The notes: generated by a model from the letters alone, not told the origin. A stretch of 64,000 nucleotides of DNA from an uncultured Clostridium sp. (GCA_900539185.1 UQBG01000002.1:105092-169091); one strand, 5' to 3'; counted from the first letter of the stretch, positions 1 through 9,355 are shown. Made by a program: numbers and translations.

Positions 1-829
1 GCATATGAAGGCTGTCTGTATCGCCTGTTTTCCATGCATGGATTGTCCGTATACCATCCTTATAGCCCAGCTGTTCGCACGCCTTTATATGCCGTGGTTG
101 GAAGTTCAATGTTCCACGAAAGAGATCCCCTAACGGATAACTCGGATAAATAGATAGAAACTCCACATCCGAATACGCTGCTTCCATCCGCTTCATCTCC
201 GCCTTCAGACCGATCAATATGATTTTTCGATATCCCAGATCATATAACGGCTGGATCGGAACATTATCGGTCAGACCTCCGTCCCGGTAGTACGCACCAT
301 TGATTGCCACAGGTTCATACACAAGCGGAAGTGCGGAGGATGCCAGCAGCACAGACTCTACCATCTCTGCCGTCCTTCCATCGATATGCATATATTCTCC
401 CGCATATACCGTCTCCCCCATCAGACCCTGAATCGAACTCCGATACTGATCATTCGAAAGCAGCCGGGACACACTGCATATCACCGGTTCTTTTCGTGTC
501 ATGAGTTTTGAAAACTGTACATACCTGCGGATCAGTGTCAGCATCTCTTCTCTGGAAAATGTACCTTCTTTTCCATCGAGCAGTGCCCATTCCGTATCAA
601 ATACCGACAACAGATCGACCTCTGCCCATGCGGTTTCCGCCATCTTATAATCGCCGCATGCAAATAACGCTGCATTCAGTGCTCCGATCGAAGCACCGGA
701 TATCCCACCGATCCATGACTCGATTCCCAGCTCCTTCATTGCCTTCCATACACCGATCTGATAGGCCCCTTTGGCTCCACCGCCACTCAGTACCAGTCCC
801 CAGTTCTGTTCTTTGTTCTGATCACTCAT
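1..829 (-). CDS. Patatin-like phospholipase family protein (C-terminus cut by window edge)
   Basis: Patatin-type lipid acyl hydrolase, expected to cleave acyl chains from phospholipids with a Ser-Asp dyad. The reading frame starts at 829 after a GGAG ribosome site 6 nt upstream and stays open to the left edge, so about 276 residues are visible and the end is missing. Near the N-terminus is the oxyanion loop GGGAKGAYQIG, then the nucleophile elbow GASIG, and further on the DGG motif in YYRDGGLTDN that supplies the catalytic Asp. No signal peptide is visible, so it is probably cytoplasmic or membrane-peripheral. It lies 46 bp downstream of the cyclo-ligase/ProA gene on the same strand and may be co-transcribed, although a TATAAT-like hexamer sits in the gap. 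The substrate cannot be told from sequence. Confidence 0.9.
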   Translation of the reverse strand, partial: MSDQNKEQNWGLVLSGGGAKGAYQIGVWKAMKELGIESWIGGISGASIGALNAALFACGDYKMAETAWAEVDLLSVFDTEWALLDGKEGTFSREEMLTLIRRYVQFSKLMTRKEPVICSVSRLLSNDQYRSSIQGLMGETVYAGEYMHIDGRTAEMVESVLLASSALPLVYEPVAINGAYYRDGGLTDNVPIQPLYDLGYRKIILIGLKAEMKRMEAAYSDVEFLSIYPSYPLGDLFRGTLNFQPRHIKACEQLGYKDGIRTIHAWKTGDTDSLHM

Positions 830-875
830 TTATGACTCCATTCAAACGCATTTTCTTATTCTTATTATACGCAGC

Positions 876-2684
876 TCAGCTTCTAATCTGACCATTTCCA
901 TGAATCACATATTTACTGGATGTCAATGCCAGAAGTCCCATCGGTCCACGGGCATGCAGCTTCTGGGTACTGATTCCGATCTCTGCACCGAATCCGAACT
1001 CAAATCCATCGGTAAACCGGGTGGATGCATTTACATATACACAGGCAGAATCTACCCCTTCCGTAAATGCCTTTGCTGCTGCCTCATTCTCAGTTATAAT
1101 CGCTTCGGAGTGTCCGGTACTGTACCGATTAATATGGTCAATGGCTTCATACACGCTCTTTACAATCTTAGCAGATATGATCTTTGCCAGATATTCCGTT
1201 CCATAATCCTCTTCTGTTGCTGCCTTCACATCCGGGCTGATTTCCCGTACCTTTTCATCTCCGCGGATTTCACAGCCTTCCTTCTGCAGATCTGCTACCA
1301 GTAGCGGAATCACCTGATCCGCAATCTTCTCATGAATCACTAATGATTCACAGGCGTTGCATACACCCAGTCTCTGCAGCTTCGCATTATGAACGATCGG
1401 AACCGCCTTTTCGATATCCGCATATCGGTCAATGTAGATATGACAGTTACCGGTTCCGGTTTCGATCACCGGTATCGTTGACTGTTCTACAACCGTCTGG
1501 ATCAATCCCGCACCACCGCGTGGAATCAGTACATCAATATACTGCTTCATCTTCATAAAACGTGCAGCCACCTGACGACTGGTATCCTCGATCAGACAAA
1601 TTGCATTTTCATCCACATCCATGGACTTTAATGCCTTTCGTATCACCGTAACCAACGCCAGATTTGTATGAATGGCATCACTGCCGCCACGCAGTACGAC
1701 TGCATTTCCGGTCTTAAAGCATAGGGAAAATGCATCTACCGTTACATTCGGTCTGGATTCGTATATAATCCCGATCACGCCAAACGGTACCCGAATCTGT
1801 TCAATGTGAAGTCCGTTTGGACGGTCAAACCGATTCATGACCGTTCCGACCGGATCTGTCAGGCTCACCACCTGAACCACACCTTCTATAATTCCCTGAA
1901 TCCGCTGTTCATTTAAGGTCAGGCGATCAATCAATGCCTCTGCCATACCGTTCTTTTTTGCATTCGCTACATCCCTGGCATTTGCCTTCAGAATCATATC
2001 CTGATTTTCTTCAATCTCCTTGCTCACCTTTAGCAAACAGGCATTTTTTCTGGCAGTATCCAGAAGATTCAATGTCCGGCTGGCCTTCTTTGCCGCCTTA
2101 CAGACCTCTTCCAGATTAAATTCTTTTGGCTTCATAATTACCCTGCTTTCTGTTACGATCATTTCCGGTTTCACATCATGGATCTCCTGCTTGATCTTCC
2201 CCACGATCTGGAATTCATACGCTAACGCAATCCGCTTCATCTTCGGATGCTTCGACAGATACCGATCATAGTATCCCTTTCCGTATCCGATTCGATTGCA
2301 GTTCAGATCAAAAGCAACCCCAGGCATAATCACCAGACTCTCTTCATCTGCGACAGCCTCTTTTCCGGTTGGCTCCCAGATATCATATGCTCCCTGCTCC
2401 AGTTCCTCCTTTGACCGGAAGTAGTAGAACTCCATTGTATCGCCATCCACTCTCGGGGCTGCCACCCGCTTTCCGTTCTCCAGACAGAATCGAATAATCG
2501 CACTGGTGTCTATCTCATTTCCGGTCGGCATATATACACACACCGTATCTGCCTCTAACAGTTCCGGAAACTGCAGTACCTTCGATACACATTCCTCCGA
2601 ACGTGTCTGCACTTCATCCTGAGACAGCCCTAACCGCTGCTCCTTTATCGCATTTCTCGTAATCTTCTTACTTGTTGTCTGCAT
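876..2684 (-). CDS. proA: Fused 5-formyltetrahydrofolate cyclo-ligase and glutamate-5-semialdehyde dehydrogenase (ProA)
   Basis: One uninterrupted 602-residue frame carries two enzymes usually encoded apart. Residues 1 to about 187 look like 5-formyl-THF cyclo-ligase (ATP-dependent conversion of 5-formyl-THF to 5,10-methenyl-THF): PGVAFD near 121, GYGKGYYDRYL at 133-143 and the MIVTE strand near 175. From about residue 189 to the end is a complete gamma-glutamyl phosphate reductase, the second step of proline synthesis (NADPH reduction of glutamyl-5-phosphate). It shows VPFGVIGIIYESRPNVT near 299, IPRGG near 387 and VCNACE at 441-446 with the expected catalytic Cys. Both parts are near normal family length, so this is a fusion rather than a truncation. 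Its start overlaps the DUF896 gene by 17 bp, and proB lies just beyond, so proline enzymes and the folate domain are made from one message. Confidence 0.93.
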   Translation of the reverse strand: MQTTSKKITRNAIKEQRLGLSQDEVQTRSEECVSKVLQFPELLEADTVCVYMPTGNEIDTSAIIRFCLENGKRVAAPRVDGDTMEFYYFRSKEELEQGAYDIWEPTGKEAVADEESLVIMPGVAFDLNCNRIGYGKGYYDRYLSKHPKMKRIALAYEFQIVGKIKQEIHDVKPEMIVTESRVIMKPKEFNLEEVCKAAKKASRTLNLLDTARKNACLLKVSKEIEENQDMILKANARDVANAKKNGMAEALIDRLTLNEQRIQGIIEGVVQVVSLTDPVGTVMNRFDRPNGLHIEQIRVPFGVIGIIYESRPNVTVDAFSLCFKTGNAVVLRGGSDAIHTNLALVTVIRKALKSMDVDENAICLIEDTSRQVAARFMKMKQYIDVLIPRGGAGLIQTVVEQSTIPVIETGTGNCHIYIDRYADIEKAVPIVHNAKLQRLGVCNACESLVIHEKIADQVIPLLVADLQKEGCEIRGDEKVREISPDVKAATEEDYGTEYLAKIISAKIVKSVYEAIDHINRYSTGHSEAIITENEAAAKAFTEGVDSACVYVNASTRFTDGFEFGFGAEIGISTQKLHARGPMGLLALTSSKYVIHGNGQIRS

Positions 2685-2895
2685 GCTTTTTCCCCACTTC
2701 CTTTAGATTCTTTACCGTTCCATCCGGGTACTCTACCACTGTGTTTTCCAGTGTTCGCCGCATATTTCTTCGAATTGCCATCAGATACTCCTGCCGCAGC
2801 TTTGTCTGTTCTTCCTTTTCCTCTTTTGTCAACCCTTCCGGGGACTTCGATTTATGATATAACTCATTGATACGTGCTACCTGTTCGTCTGTCAT
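2668..2895 (-). CDS. DUF896 (UPF0291) family small protein
   Basis: A 75-residue helical, highly charged protein of the DUF896/YnzC family. It begins MTDEQVARINELYHKSK, followed by an acidic-basic helix (GLTKEEKEEQTKLRQEYL) that is typical of the family. The Bacillus homologue YnzC is small and of unclear role, with a link to SOS-regulated operons; no function can be assigned here. The start codon overlaps the proB stop in an ATGA arrangement, and the end overlaps the following cyclo-ligase/ProA gene by 17 bp, so translation of all three is probably coupled. Its place inside the proline operon may be incidental. Confidence 0.85.
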   Translation of the reverse strand: MTDEQVARINELYHKSKSPEGLTKEEKEEQTKLRQEYLMAIRRNMRRTLENTVVEYPDGTVKNLKEVGKKHADNK

Positions 2896-3740
2896 CGATG
2901 CGTTTCCTCCACATAGTCTTCGATCTTAAAGTGCAGCTCCGGGTGGGCATGGAACACCGTTCCTACATCCTCTCCCTGGAACAGTTCACTCAGTACTTCG
3001 ATCCGCTCTCCATTTACGATTGCCATATCAGCACCGACTGCCGTAGCGATCGAAGCTGCGGTGATTTTTGTTGCCATACCTCCGGTTCCCAGATTCGTGG
3101 CCGCTCCTTTTCCCATCGCTCTTAGTTCCTCAGTAATCTCCGGTACTTCGGAAATCAGCTCTGCATTTTTATTGTAATGCGGATCATCTGTATAGAGTCC
3201 GTCAATATCTGACATCAGCACCAGACAGTCTGCCTTTACCAGTGCTGCCACGATTGCAGACAGCGTATCATTATCACCAAACTCGATTTCTTCTGTTGCC
3301 ACGGTATCATTCTCATTTACAACCGGGATGATTCCGAGCTGAAGCAGTTCGTTGAAGGTATTCATACTGTTCCGCCTGCGTTCCTCCGAGGTAATAACAT
3401 CAAAGGTCAGCAGTACCTGTGCAGATACCTGATGATATTCCGAAAACAGCTTCTGATATACCATCATCAGCTGCCCCTGACCAACAGCCGCACATGCCTG
3501 CTTCAAAGAAGTCGTTCTGGGACGTTCAAACAGCCCCAGCGCCTTTGCTCCTACCCCTATGGCACCGGAAGACACCAGAATCACATCCTTCCCCTGATTC
3601 CGCAGATCACATAAAAACCGAACCAGCTTTTCCAGCTTCACATAGTCCAGATTCTGCGTATTGCTATGTACCAGTGAAGAGGATCCTATCTTTATAACGA
3701 TTCGATTCTTTCTGGCTAATTGTTCCCGCACTCTGCTCAT
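2892..3740 (-). CDS. proB: Glutamate 5-kinase, short form without PUA domain
   Basis: Phosphorylates L-glutamate with ATP to gamma-glutamyl phosphate, the committed step of proline synthesis. The amino-acid-kinase fold is clear: RIVIKIGSSSL near residue 12, VSSGAIGVGAKALG near 53, PVVNENDTVATEEI for substrate binding, and GTGGMATKITAA near the end. The protein has 282 residues and stops soon after the kinase domain, so the PUA domain of the E. coli-type enzyme (about 367 residues) is absent. I chose the ATG at 3740 because AAGGAGATAGGT precedes it; an in-frame extension to 3845 lies inside the upstream gene and has no family similarity. It is the first proline gene in the run, followed by DUF896 and the fused ProA. 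Confidence 0.95.
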   Translation of the reverse strand: MSRVREQLARKNRIVIKIGSSSLVHSNTQNLDYVKLEKLVRFLCDLRNQGKDVILVSSGAIGVGAKALGLFERPRTTSLKQACAAVGQGQLMMVYQKLFSEYHQVSAQVLLTFDVITSEERRRNSMNTFNELLQLGIIPVVNENDTVATEEIEFGDNDTLSAIVAALVKADCLVLMSDIDGLYTDDPHYNKNAELISEVPEITEELRAMGKGAATNLGTGGMATKITAASIATAVGADMAIVNGERIEVLSELFQGEDVGTVFHAHPELHFKIEDYVEETHR

Positions 3741-3750
3741 ACCTATCTCC

Positions 3751-5400
3751 TTATCTGTACTCCGGCGAAAGCTGTGCTGCCACGGCTTCGGCCACCCGTA
3801 TTCCGTCAACTGCTGCGGAAGTGATTCCTCCCGCATAGCCGGCACCTTCTCCGCATGGATAGATCCCGGCTATATTACTGCATAAGTCTGAATCTCTCTG
3901 GATCCGAACCGGTGAAGATGTTCTGCTCTCTATCCCGCAAAGGATTGCATCTTCTCTGGCAAATCCACGGATTCGCTTATCAAAAGACATAATTCCATTT
4001 ATTATAGCATTATTCACAAAATTAGGCAAACACCCATTTAGATCTGCAAGCGCATACTGTCCCTTCAGATCCGGTTGTATCTCCCCCAGTGAGGTTGATG
4101 CGGTTCCCCGGCAATAGTCACCAAATAACTGGAGCGGAACCTTCCCTTGTCCCGCCTTATATGCAGCTGCCTCCCAGGTTCGCTGGAATTCGATTCCGGC
4201 CAGTGATCCACTCCCCGGGAAGTCTTCCGGTGTTACATTCACAACGATCGCACTGTTGGAATTCTGTGCATCCCGGCTTCGATAGCTCATCCCATTGACC
4301 GCAATCCTGCCCGGTTCAGAAGATGCATCTACGATATGCCCGCCCGGACACATACAGAACGAATACACCGCCCGTCCGTCCGGTGTCTGATGCGTCAGCT
4401 TATAGTCCGCTGCCGGCAGCTCCTTTGCCTCTCTGGAGCTGCCGTACTGCGCCTCCTGTATCATGGACGCCGGATGTTCGATCCGAAGTCCGACCGCAAA
4501 TGCCTTCGGTGTCATGTAAACACCCTTCTGTTCAAGCAGATAAAAGGTATCTCTGGCACTATGCCCGATTGCCAGAACCAGACATTCGCAGGAGAGCTTC
4601 TTCACCTGTTCTCCCTGCTTCACCCATATTCCGGTCAGCTTTCTTGCGGCTCCGGTTCCTTCGGTTTCAATATCCGTCAGACAGGTCTGAAACCATACCT
4701 GTCCACCCAGCTCGATGATCTTCTTACGCATACTCTGAACGACCGCCTCCAGAACATCCGTCCCGATATGCGGTTTATGAACATATAGGATATCAGAAGG
4801 TGCTCCAAAGTCTGCAAAGGTATGCAGCACATGATGAATTCGACCGGTCTTATCCTTAATCATCGTATTCAGCTTTCCATCGGAACAGGTACCTGCTCCG
4901 CCTTCTCCGAACTGCACATTACAGTCCGGATTCAACGGCTTTCCATCCCAATAGCTCTGAATCTCCTTCCGCCGCTCCTCAACCGCCATCCCGCGTTCAA
5001 TGATAATCGGCTGATACCCTGCCTTTGCCAGTTCATAACCACAGTATAACCCGGCCGGTCCGCTTCCCACGATGACCGGTGGCTCCTTTAGTCCCTTTTT
5101 TCTGTCTGCTTCCTGCAGCTGTTCCACTGCACGTTCAAACCGATACGGCTGTTCCTCCTGAATCGTTATATTTTTATCCTTCAGATACCGTTTCTGCTCT
5201 GCCGGACGATACAGATTCGCCGGCACTTCTATCGTATAGATATAGCGTAATTTTTCCTTATCTCTTGCATCGATAGACTGTCGTATGATCCGATAGTCCG
5301 GTACCTGCTTTTTCTGCAGTACCCTGCAGACTGCACGATCCAGATCTGCCTTCGTATGCTGCACCGACAGCTTGATTTGATTGATTCTAAGTACTTTCAT
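3751..5400 (-). CDS. FAD-dependent dehydrogenase, COG2509-like
   Basis: A 549-residue flavoprotein of the uncharacterised NAD(FAD)-dependent dehydrogenase family (COG2509-like). An N-terminal domain of about 100 residues precedes the dinucleotide-binding motif VGSGPAGLYCG at 111-121. Later come NVQFGEGGAGTCSDGKLNT, typical of this family, and a C-terminal GEGAGYAGGITSAAVDG that closes the FAD site. No membrane segment is seen, so it is a cytoplasmic oxidoreductase of unknown substrate. The start at 5400 overlaps the stop of the preceding flavoprotein in ATGA, so the two are translationally coupled. A longer frame to 5499 exists but runs into the neighbour and lacks a ribosome site. Confidence 0.88.
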   Translation of the reverse strand: MKVLRINQIKLSVQHTKADLDRAVCRVLQKKQVPDYRIIRQSIDARDKEKLRYIYTIEVPANLYRPAEQKRYLKDKNITIQEEQPYRFERAVEQLQEADRKKGLKEPPVIVGSGPAGLYCGYELAKAGYQPIIIERGMAVEERRKEIQSYWDGKPLNPDCNVQFGEGGAGTCSDGKLNTMIKDKTGRIHHVLHTFADFGAPSDILYVHKPHIGTDVLEAVVQSMRKKIIELGGQVWFQTCLTDIETEGTGAARKLTGIWVKQGEQVKKLSCECLVLAIGHSARDTFYLLEQKGVYMTPKAFAVGLRIEHPASMIQEAQYGSSREAKELPAADYKLTHQTPDGRAVYSFCMCPGGHIVDASSEPGRIAVNGMSYRSRDAQNSNSAIVVNVTPEDFPGSGSLAGIEFQRTWEAAAYKAGQGKVPLQLFGDYCRGTASTSLGEIQPDLKGQYALADLNGCLPNFVNNAIINGIMSFDKRIRGFAREDAILCGIESRTSSPVRIQRDSDLCSNIAGIYPCGEGAGYAGGITSAAVDGIRVAEAVAAQLSPEYR

Positions 5401-6623
5401 AGGTATCTTCCTGCCCTTCTTCCGGTCTCCCATGCCCACATCAGATTGTAACCGCCACACGAACCGTCTACGTCCAATAGCTCGCCAATCAGATAACATC
5501 CCGGCTGCACCCGTGACTCCATGGATTGCAGTTCCACCTCGTGAATCGGAACACCTCCTGCAGTTACCTGTGCCTGCTCGTAGGAATTCCCCCCGGTGAT
5601 TGGAACCGTCAGCCGCTTACAGGTCTGCATCAGCTCCCGAAGCTCTTTCTCCGACAGTTCCTTCCAGTTCCTCTTTTCCGATATTCCTGTCCGTCGCAGC
5701 AGATAGCCGGCCAGCTTCTCCGGCAGATAGCCGGTCAATACATCCAGTGCCTTTCGATATCCACAGGTCTTCTTTAGCCCCTCCCACTGCCGGATCAATA
5801 CCGGTTCCTCATACTCTTCCAAAAGATCACAGACTACTTCTACGTACTGTTTCTTATGTAATCCAAGCGCGGCGTATCGTGACAGATTAAAAACCACAAT
5901 TCCGGACAGTCCATATGTAGTAAACTGAATCTCACCGGTATCCGCAAGTATGCTCCTTCGATCCAGTCTAAGCTCTACACGCCCCTTTGCACGAACGCCC
6001 TGAAGCTGTCCCCAGCCTTTTTCACTGCATTTTAACCCACATAGAGCCGGTACACAGACTGTTACCTTGTGTCCCAGCTCCCTTGCCAGCTTATATCCAC
6101 TTCCATCACTTCCCAGTACAGGTGCCGCCTGCCCTCCGGTTGCCAATACGACCGCCCGTCCGTCCAGAGACTGTGTTTCCGTCCATACCGTTCCGCAGTT
6201 CTTCCTTTCTTTCCACTGCACCCGCGTCACATGCTCACCACATTGGATCCTGCCGCCGGCTGCCAAAAACGCCTGTTCCAGTCCATGTACAACCGCTGCC
6301 GCCTGTTCTGATCTGGGATATAAGTACCCCTGTTTTGATATCGTCGGTAAACCGAGCATTTGAAAGTAGTCTTTTAGTTCTCTCCAGGTATTCTCTTTGA
6401 TCACCTGTGAAACCAGACCGGTATCTGCCGGATTCACAGTATGATAGCAGCTATCCGTCAGAACCTCATTTGCATAATTGCATCTTCCGTTACCGGTTGC
6501 ATACAGCTTCTTACCGGTCTTTTCCTTCTGTTCCAGTATCACACACTGCTTTCCTCTGCGACCAGCCTCGATTCCGCAGATCAGTCCGGATGCACCACCA
6601 CCGATTATAATCGCATCTACCAT
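5397..6623 (-). CDS. NAD(P)/FAD-dependent oxidoreductase, BaiN/YhiN (HI0933-like) family
   Basis: A 408-residue HI0933-like flavoprotein. The FAD-binding Rossmann motif IIIGGGASGLICGIEAG sits at residues 5-21; KLYATGNGRCNYAN follows, a signature of this family; and the C-terminal VDGSCGGYNLMWAWETG closes the flavin site. Some relatives (BaiN) are assigned roles in bile-acid dehydroxylation pathways, but the family is broad and no other bai genes are nearby, so only a general oxidoreductase call is justified. Start 6623 follows AGAAGGAGACAATC. It precedes a second unrelated-looking flavoprotein with an ATGA overlap. Confidence 0.9.
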   Translation of the reverse strand: MVDAIIIGGGASGLICGIEAGRRGKQCVILEQKEKTGKKLYATGNGRCNYANEVLTDSCYHTVNPADTGLVSQVIKENTWRELKDYFQMLGLPTISKQGYLYPRSEQAAAVVHGLEQAFLAAGGRIQCGEHVTRVQWKERKNCGTVWTETQSLDGRAVVLATGGQAAPVLGSDGSGYKLARELGHKVTVCVPALCGLKCSEKGWGQLQGVRAKGRVELRLDRRSILADTGEIQFTTYGLSGIVVFNLSRYAALGLHKKQYVEVVCDLLEEYEEPVLIRQWEGLKKTCGYRKALDVLTGYLPEKLAGYLLRRTGISEKRNWKELSEKELRELMQTCKRLTVPITGGNSYEQAQVTAGGVPIHEVELQSMESRVQPGCYLIGELLDVDGSCGGYNLMWAWETGRRAGRYL

Positions 6624-6636
6624 TGATTGTCTCCTT

Positions 6637-7224
6637 CTAACTGGAATATGTCTGTAAAAAATCAAACAGCTCCTGTTCGTTTTTCACACGGATTCCATCT
6701 ATCAGTTCCTGCTGCACCTCTTCAGGCAGCGTCTTTTGTTCAATATTTGTATACTCATACACGGCAGAACGGTCTGCCAGATAAACGATGACAACTCCGT
6801 CCCGAACACCTATGAAGTATCCTTCCTCCGGCTCTGGTTCTCCATAATACTTTACAAATGTAACCGTTTCGGGTGAATAGGACTCCAGCACCATCCGTTC
6901 CAGCCCCTCCTCCTGTTCCTCCGAAGATGCATACTGCTCCCGATATTGATTCGCATACAGCAGCAGCTCCAGGCGATTCTGTCCCATATATATCGCATTT
7001 CCACTCTCTTCTGTACGGTTGATCCGTTTACCGTCTTTATCATAGCTTTCAATGATAATCGTGGTGTCCTTTGTGACCGTATCTGCACCTTGTACCACCG
7101 GCTCCAGTTCCTCTTCTGTCTTAGCCTGCTCCTGATGTCTCCATGTATTCACTAAGGTGATCTGATAGCCCAGAATCGCAACTACCAGAGTCAGACCCGT
7201 GATCAATGATAATTTCTTCCACAT
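6637..7224 (-). CDS. Membrane-anchored protein with BofC C-terminal-like domain
   Basis: A 195-residue protein with one N-terminal membrane segment (LSLITGLTLVVAILGYQITL) and an otherwise extracytoplasmic, acidic body. The C-terminal third (GYFIGVRDGVVIVYL, then YEYTNIEQKTLPEEVQQEL and ELFDFLQTYSS) follows the pattern of the BofC C-terminal domain seen in many clostridial proteins. BofC in Bacillus acts in the forespore on the sigma-K checkpoint, but such domains are also found in unrelated settings, so a sporulation role is only a suggestion. It lies directly upstream of the BaiN-like gene and downstream of a SpoVB-like flippase. Confidence 0.65.
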   Translation of the reverse strand: MWKKLSLITGLTLVVAILGYQITLVNTWRHQEQAKTEEELEPVVQGADTVTKDTTIIIESYDKDGKRINRTEESGNAIYMGQNRLELLLYANQYREQYASSEEQEEGLERMVLESYSPETVTFVKYYGEPEPEEGYFIGVRDGVVIVYLADRSAVYEYTNIEQKTLPEEVQQELIDGIRVKNEQELFDFLQTYSS

Positions 7225-7266
7225 AATTCCTTCCTCCTAGTGGAATTATGCCCGAAATACCTCTGT

Positions 7267-8922
7267 TTATTCTTCCTCACGGCTTTCCAGCAGTCCAACC
7301 TTCTTCAACACCCGAACGATCACATGTCCCTTCGGTATCCGCATCAGTTCTTCCTCTGTCACACCATTAAACAATGGCAGTGCAACCGCATAGGTTATAA
7401 TGCCCAACACAAATGCCACCAGAAAACCGATGGTATTACTCTTTGTCAGATAATGGATAATATAATAGCTGCACCAGCATACGATTCCCATGATTCCGGA
7501 GATCAGAAGCGGCTTCCATATACTTCCAACCCAGTCCATCCGAAAGCCGACCTTTCGCCGCAAAACCAGATGATTCAATACACACAGTACCACTGCAAAT
7601 AATATCGTAGACCACATCAGTGCCCAGACGCCCATTCCCATACGTAGCATAACATAGGCTGCCACTGTATGCAGTACCAGTGCAATGACGGAATGAATCA
7701 CCGGATATCGAAGGTTGTCCGTTGCCTGTAACAGTGCATTGGTTACCGTCGACATGGAGAAAAACAGCACAAAGCAGCTTCCGTATAAAAACAGATTTCT
7801 TGCCATATCCGGATGTACCGTACTGTTTCCGTAGATCAACTGCGCTGCCGGTCCTCCAAGAACGGTCAGCCCCAGCGTACAAGGAAGTGCAAGCAGCATA
7901 GTAACCTTAATCGTCATCTGTGCTTTGCTTAAGATCCCAGATGCATCTCCTCTGGCTTTGGCTGCTGCTACCTCCGGCAGCATTGCGGACGACAGTGCAC
8001 TGGCAAATGCAACCGGAATATTTACCAACTGCAGATACTTTCCGGCATAGATACCATGCATGGCACCAATCGCCTCTTCGGAAACTCCCAGATTTCCCAT
8101 CACGCCATAGATTAGGTTATTATCAATATATGGGCTGACATTATAAAGCGTCGCACTTAACACCATCGGCGTCACCGTCCATAGGATCATCTTCAGGATC
8201 TGTCCATAGGAATCAATCGGAGCCTCCTGTCCTTTCCGTACCCGTTTTTTCAGTTTCGGTCGGAACATCAGATAGACCAGTACGACAAATGCCAGACCGG
8301 CGACCACGCCGGCACCGGTACCCATGGTACTTCCCATTGCTCCGCGGATCGGACGCAGTCCCTCCGGATCTTCCACGCGGAACGGTGCTATCAACAATAC
8401 CGCTGCCACAATACTGACAACCGCATTTATAATCTGCTCAATGATCTGTGAAACGGACGTCGGAACCATAGTTCCCTGTCCCTGAAATAACCCACGAAAG
8501 GTGCCCAGTACCGCCGAGAACAAAATCACCGGTGCCAGAATCCGGAGAACCGGGATGGCTCCCTCTGCCTGCACCAGCCAAGGTGCACAAAAATAACAGA
8601 TCGCAGACGCCAGCACACCTACCACCAGTGCATACAGAATGGAACACCGAAATACCCGCTCTGCATTTACATATTCCTTACATGCATTCTTCGCCGCTAT
8701 CATCTTTGATACCGCCACCGGCAAGCTATAGGATGAAACGATCAGTATAATACTATATGCCGAATACGCCGTCTCATACAGACTGATTCCGTACTCTCCC
8801 AGAATTCTTGTGATCGGTATTCGATAGGCCATTCCTATAAACCGTACTACGATACCGGCGATTGCCAGAATTCCACCCTGCAGCAGGAAGTTATTCCGCC
8901 GGCTGTCTTTTGTTTTACCCAT
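7267..8922 (-). CDS. SpoVB/MurJ-like polysaccharide or lipid-II flippase
   Basis: A 551-residue polytopic membrane protein of the MOP/MATE superfamily, with about 14 hydrophobic segments. It starts with a short basic cytoplasmic stretch and the first helix GGILAIAGIVVRFIGMAYRIP, then RILGEYGISLYETAYSAYSI, a hallmark of SpoVB-like transporters. Members flip lipid-linked sugars; SpoVB itself is needed for spore cortex. Start 8922 follows TCAGGAGAGACAGT; a longer frame to 9000 lacks a site. A second SpoVB-like gene is present at 34165 on the other strand, so the division of labour is unknown. Confidence 0.88.
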   Translation of the reverse strand: MGKTKDSRRNNFLLQGGILAIAGIVVRFIGMAYRIPITRILGEYGISLYETAYSAYSIILIVSSYSLPVAVSKMIAAKNACKEYVNAERVFRCSILYALVVGVLASAICYFCAPWLVQAEGAIPVLRILAPVILFSAVLGTFRGLFQGQGTMVPTSVSQIIEQIINAVVSIVAAVLLIAPFRVEDPEGLRPIRGAMGSTMGTGAGVVAGLAFVVLVYLMFRPKLKKRVRKGQEAPIDSYGQILKMILWTVTPMVLSATLYNVSPYIDNNLIYGVMGNLGVSEEAIGAMHGIYAGKYLQLVNIPVAFASALSSAMLPEVAAAKARGDASGILSKAQMTIKVTMLLALPCTLGLTVLGGPAAQLIYGNSTVHPDMARNLFLYGSCFVLFFSMSTVTNALLQATDNLRYPVIHSVIALVLHTVAAYVMLRMGMGVWALMWSTILFAVVLCVLNHLVLRRKVGFRMDWVGSIWKPLLISGIMGIVCWCSYYIIHYLTKSNTIGFLVAFVLGIITYAVALPLFNGVTEEELMRIPKGHVIVRVLKKVGLLESREEE

Positions 8923-8959
8923 ACTGTCTCTCCTGAAATATCTACTCTTATTGCACAGC

Positions 8960-9346
8960 CTATCTGTGCTCCAGCCGGAAAGCTCCCGGCAGTAATTCAT
9001 TCACCTTATAGGTTGTGATTCCGGTTTCATCTTCCAGATAGACCAGTCCTTCCGGAAAAAACTCTGACATCACTTGAAGGCATATTCCACATGGATATGC
9101 CTTCCTACCTTCACTGCATACAATTGCTATACTCTCGATCTCACGCTCTCCCTGCGATACAGCCTTGCCGATCGCCGTACGTTCCGCACATATGGTAGCA
9201 CCATACGAAGCATTTTCGATATTGCATCCAGTATATACTGTTCCTTTTTTTGTTACCAGCGCCGCTCCGACCCGGAACCCGGAATACGGGGCATACGCAT
9301 GCTCCATCGCCTGTCTGGCATGAAGTATCAGATCTTTCGAAGTCAT
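8960..9346 (-). CDS. cdd: Cytidine deaminase
   Basis: A 128-residue zinc-dependent cytidine/deoxycytidine deaminase of pyrimidine salvage. The zinc and catalytic motif ICAERTA (Cys53, Glu55) and the second zinc motif PCGIC (Cys86, Cys89) are intact, and YAPYSGFRVGAAL near the N-terminus binds substrate. Length is that of the tetrameric bacterial class. In Bacillus cdd sits in the phoH-ybeY-dgkA-cdd-era cluster; here it still follows ybeY on the same strand, but a DUF3048 gene lies between them and dgkA and era are missing from this stretch. Confidence 0.97.
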   Translation of the reverse strand: MTSKDLILHARQAMEHAYAPYSGFRVGAALVTKKGTVYTGCNIENASYGATICAERTAIGKAVSQGEREIESIAIVCSEGRKAYPCGICLQVMSEFFPEGLVYLEDETGITTYKVNELLPGAFRLEHR

Positions 9347-9355
9347 CCGGACCTC

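Noticed and set aside
3751..5499. Longer N-terminal forms of several genes (also at 9000, 10991, 12023, 30862, 57678)
   Set aside because: The extensions run into neighbouring genes or hairpins, lack family similarity, and good ribosome sites sit at the internal ATGs chosen.
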